Shown here in pieces: positions 61,456-64,000 of a stretch of DNA of 64,000 bases. The stretch's first letter is position 1, and each line of letters opens with the position of its first letter. Origin of the DNA: Heyndrickxia sporothermodurans (GTDB lineage: Bacteria; Bacillota; Bacilli; Bacillales; Bacillaceae_C); NCBI GenBank assembly GCA_016756695.1, contig CP066701.1, positions 1,376,001 to 1,440,000 on the forward strand. Direction: 5' to 3'. The notes under the pieces are model-generated. The model was not told the DNA's origin. It did no database searches and was given only the letters and a program-made list of their open reading frames with translations. The translations under genes were made by a program, and so were the position numbers.

Positions 61456-63055
61456 TTATTTGCTACATTCTGCCTGAATCATTTTTGACCAGGGCATGTA
61501 TTGATCTAAAATTTCAGGGTTTTGTTGGACGCCGAGATTTGGTAAATCCGTAAAAAGTTTCTTTATATATTCATAGAAATCAACGCCGTTACTTTTGGCA
61601 GTTTCAGCAATACTTAAACAGATGGCATTCGCTTTTGCACCAGCTTCACTTACACTAAAGAGCCAATTTTTTCTTCCTATAACGTTGGGACGGATGGCGT
61701 TCTCGGCTGGATTATTATCCATTTCAATTCGCCCATCATTCAGGAATAATTTGAGTCCATTTGCCCTGTTTAATGTGTATTCATTCGCTTTTGCTAACGC
61801 ATTTTTTCCGTAAAATGGTGATGTTTCAACCCAGTGAAGGAATTCCTCCACGATTGGCTTCGAGTACTTTTGACGTTTTTTCTTCGTTTACTCGGAGACA
61901 AACGTTTAAATTGCCTTTCTAGTCGATATAAATCATCACAATATTTCACACCGATTCTACCATTTTTGCTATCAGCTTTCAGCCAATAACGACGAACATG
62001 CGCCCAACAATTTGCGAAATTAACGCCTTCCAACTTATCATAAGCAGAATAACCATCACACACAATCGTTCCAGAAAAGCCTTCAATAAAACTTTCAAGG
62101 ACAGATCGAGCTCGAGATAATGCGCTTTGAAAGAGAGTCATTGTTAGTACTTGGCTTTGGCTTGGCACACACTTCGAAACACCCAATTATACGCATTGGC
62201 TTTACCAGATTTCCCATCGGATCGGTTGATAATTTGTCCGTATGTTTCATCGACATGCAAAACCGATTTTGCCATCATCAACTCTTTCATTCGTTCGTAT
62301 ACAGGTAACAGCCAATCATGTGCTACACGGATAACCCAATTCGATAGGTTTTTATCATTGGTATTCAGTCCATAGCGATTCCATTCCTTTACCTGACGGT
62401 AAAGAGGTAAATATTGTGCAAATTTATCATAGATGACTTTGGCAAGTACGCTAGGACTTGCGATGCTACGCTGAATCGCTGGTTGTGGTGCTTTCCCGCG
62501 TTTGATTTGTGCTGGCTGTGATGAATCAACTTTGCAGTCTTTACATTCATACGCATGTTCAATGTGCTGTACTTTCATCATTTTTGCAGGAATAAATTTT
62601 GCTTCTTCACGTACAAGTGTACTACCAATTTCAATCATTTGCCCTTGGCAACAGTCACAGATTGTATTTTTCGGATGATGGTGAATAGCTTCTACTTCAA
62701 TACCATCATGCAAGGAATCATTTCGTTTTTTTGATTTAACTTTTCGTACAACAGTATAAGAGATTGTCTGTTGGCTTTGTTCTTCTGTGTGCTCAGGTTC
62801 GCTAAAAGCCGGGTCATCATCAAATAATGAGCCTTGCCCATCTGGTACGTTGTATTTCGATTTTTCGGATTTCGATCCATATAAAAGTTTTGTTAAATGG
62901 CGAATTTGTTCAGTTAGCGCTTCAATCTGTTTAGTTGATTGATCTAGCTTTTTCGATAAGTCTTTGTTTTGTTGATTTGAATGAGCCAATTGTTCTTCGA
63001 GAAGTCGAATTAATTTCCCATATGGATTCTTGTTATTGGAAGAAGTATTAACCAT
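61456..63055 (-). pseudogene. tnpC: IS66 transposase TnpC, copy 2, frameshifted
   Basis: Three pieces in different frames: 63055 to about 62150 (N-terminus to KANAYNWVFRSV), 62186-61794 and 61851-61456 (C-terminus with NNPAENAIRPNV). Breaks lie near 62145-62175 (inserted bases around TTAGTACTTGGCTTTGG) and near 61878 (one T fewer than copy 1). Copy 1 is intact. Confidence 0.85.
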
Positions 63056-63157
63056 TTATTTCACCACTTTTCGTTCACCATAAGTTAGTTATATTATAAC
63101 ATTTTTAACGTAGAAAGCGAAGTTGAAAATGGCTATAAACCAACATTTCTAGCTTGT

Positions 63158-63511
63158 TTAGAATACTCCTTTTTGTGATTTTTGAATGGCCTTTGGTTGC
63201 TGAATGGACAACCCTTCTAACAACCAGCGAACCTCCTGTTGCGAAAGTTTACGTACTTCATTTTCATCTTTTGGCCATTGAAGTTTTCCTCCATCTAGTC
63301 GCTTATAAAGCATGGCGAAACCATCGCCATCAAAATATAAACATTTATAACGGTCTTTACTCCAACCAGAGAAAAGGAAAATAGAATCTCCATATGGATC
63401 AAGTTCGAAAGAATCTTGAATTAGCGTTGCTAATCCATCAATTCCCTTCCTCATATCTGTTTTACCGCAAATAATATAAATGTTTTTTACACTGGTATAA
63501 TCATGTTTCAT
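63158..63511 (-). CDS. tnpB: IS66 accessory protein TnpB (copy 2)
   Basis: 117 aa, protein identical to that at 21620-21973. Overlaps tnpA by four bases. Intact although its tnpC is broken. Confidence 0.9.
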   Translation of the reverse strand: MKHDYTSVKNIYIICGKTDMRKGIDGLATLIQDSFELDPYGDSIFLFSGWSKDRYKCLYFDGDGFAMLYKRLDGGKLQWPKDENEVRKLSQQEVRWLLEGLSIQQPKAIQKSQKGVF

Positions 63512-63699
63512 AGATTTTTCAACTCCCTCATGACCGTTTGGATGATGTGCTCATCTACGCCGTTGAAGAAGGAAATTTCAGCAGCTTCAATTTTGATTGT
63601 GCAAAAGCTATTTGAAGGATCTTTCGAAGTTGTGGATGTTATAATATTTTTTTCTGGTTGTATTGAAACGGGGACGATTGTTAGTTTTTGTTGTGACAT
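63508..63699 (-). CDS. tnpA: IS66 accessory protein TnpA, short (copy 2)
   Basis: 63 aa, identical to that at 21970-22161, with AGGAGGTGC upstream. Same shortened form. Confidence 0.75.
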   Translation of the reverse strand: MSQQKLTIVPVSIQPEKNIITSTTSKDPSNSFCTIKIEAAEISFFNGVDEHIIQTVMRELKNL

Positions 63700-63878
63700 A
63701 GGAAAAGCACCTCCTTAATTGATACGATTATTGTACTAAGGGGTGCTGATCATTTATATGCGTTGTTTGAATGGGGGCTTACTGGTCAACTACCATTATA
63801 CAAGATTTGGGGAGGTACTTCTTTTTTTATCTCTTAAACCCCTTGATACACAAGGGCTAAGAATTATGAAATTCATTC

Positions 63879-64000
63879 AGCTATAAAAATAAAGGAAAGA
63901 AAATCCTTGAAGTAACATTAATAATTGTAAAACAAAATTTAAGTTAGCTAATGCTGTGTTTGCAAAACTGCCTTGTTCAGGCTTTAAAATAAGCGTCAAT
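63879..64000 (-). pseudogene. yybS: yybS (DUF2232), internal fragment cut by IS and window edge
   Basis: Minus-strand frame LTLILKPEQGSFANTALANL and LLMLLQGFSFLYFYS, hydrophobic, which joins in frame to the fragment at 59742-59891 once the IS is removed. The 5' part is beyond the window. Confidence 0.78.

Larger units (their letters stand above)
61363..63782 (-). mobile_element. IS66-family element (copy 2)
   Basis: GTAAGCCCGAA at 61363 and inverted GTAAGCCCCCA ending at 63782, with the same TGGTCAAC duplication (61355-61362, 63783-63790) as copy 1. The identical nesting shows that it moved as passenger of the IS1182-like element. Confidence 0.9.
59892..63878 (-). mobile_element. IS1182-like element carrying a nested IS66 (copy 2)
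   Basis: Same ends as copy 1 (GAGTCAATTTCATAATT at 59892, inverted GAATGAATTTCATAATT at 63878) with a different 4-bp target duplication, AGCT (59888-59891 and 63879-63882). 3987 bp, eight longer than copy 1, with several small clustered differences. Same orientation as copy 1. Confidence 0.88.

Overview
The window comes from the chromosome of a low-GC Gram-positive bacterium of the Bacillaceae. The right part carries the conserved origin-proximal order yybS-gdpP-rplI-dnaB-purA-tRNAs-walR-walK-yycH-yycI-walJ-htrA-rlmH, all on the minus strand. Ribosome binding sites are strong AGGAGG types and base composition is AT-rich throughout. The genus cannot be fixed from the sequence alone.

Layout. 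(1) 1-17.1 kb is accessory metabolism with scars: a sucrose-type PTS EIIBC (cut by the window edge) under a LacI regulator with four operators, an IS21 remnant fused into a lysE fragment beside its MocR regulator, a second MocR regulator divergent from a proline dehydrogenase, a csaA/MFS pair that truncate each other, LysR, XRE-cupin with a lactate-permease family transporter, and a CGNR regulator with an MFS transporter. (2) 17.3-24.9 kb is an AAA ATPase and a subtilisin-like protease (IetAS-type defence pair) in convergent orientation, with a 3979-bp nested insertion sequence between them (IS1182-like element carrying an IS66 element). (3) 27.165-45.504 kb is an SCC-like (staphylococcal cassette chromosome-like) element inserted at the 3' end of rlmH. 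(4) 45.5-59.7 kb is the conserved core block. (5) 59.9-63.9 kb is a second, more degraded copy of the nested IS, splitting yybS.

The SCC-like element is the main discovery. The last codons of rlmH (GEPYHK-stop) are duplicated at its far end as an att site close to the staphylococcal SCC consensus, and both ends carry an 18/19 inverted repeat. Inside is an SCC-type core: a large serine recombinase, a short catalytically dead resolvase-domain partner, a D5/SF3 helicase, two unknown operon proteins, an ArgR-like regulator with an array of ARG-box half-sites, DUF960, a small acidic protein, DUF1643 and RadC. Its cargo reads as antiviral defence: a coiled-coil TIR protein, an M.HaeIII-like methyltransferase with a divergent putative endonuclease, a reverse transcriptase with a roughly 300-nt untranslated leader (DRT2-like arrangement), and a SIR2-like gene broken by a frameshift. 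Several membrane micropeptides too short for normal annotation, two of them paralogous, lie in its left half.

The most exciting candidate system is the reverse transcriptase plus leader RNA: a good promoter starts an RNA with a long stop-free sense frame, as expected of a DRT2-type template that is copied into a concatemeric open reading frame. This is inference from motifs and layout and needs RNA and cDNA sequencing.
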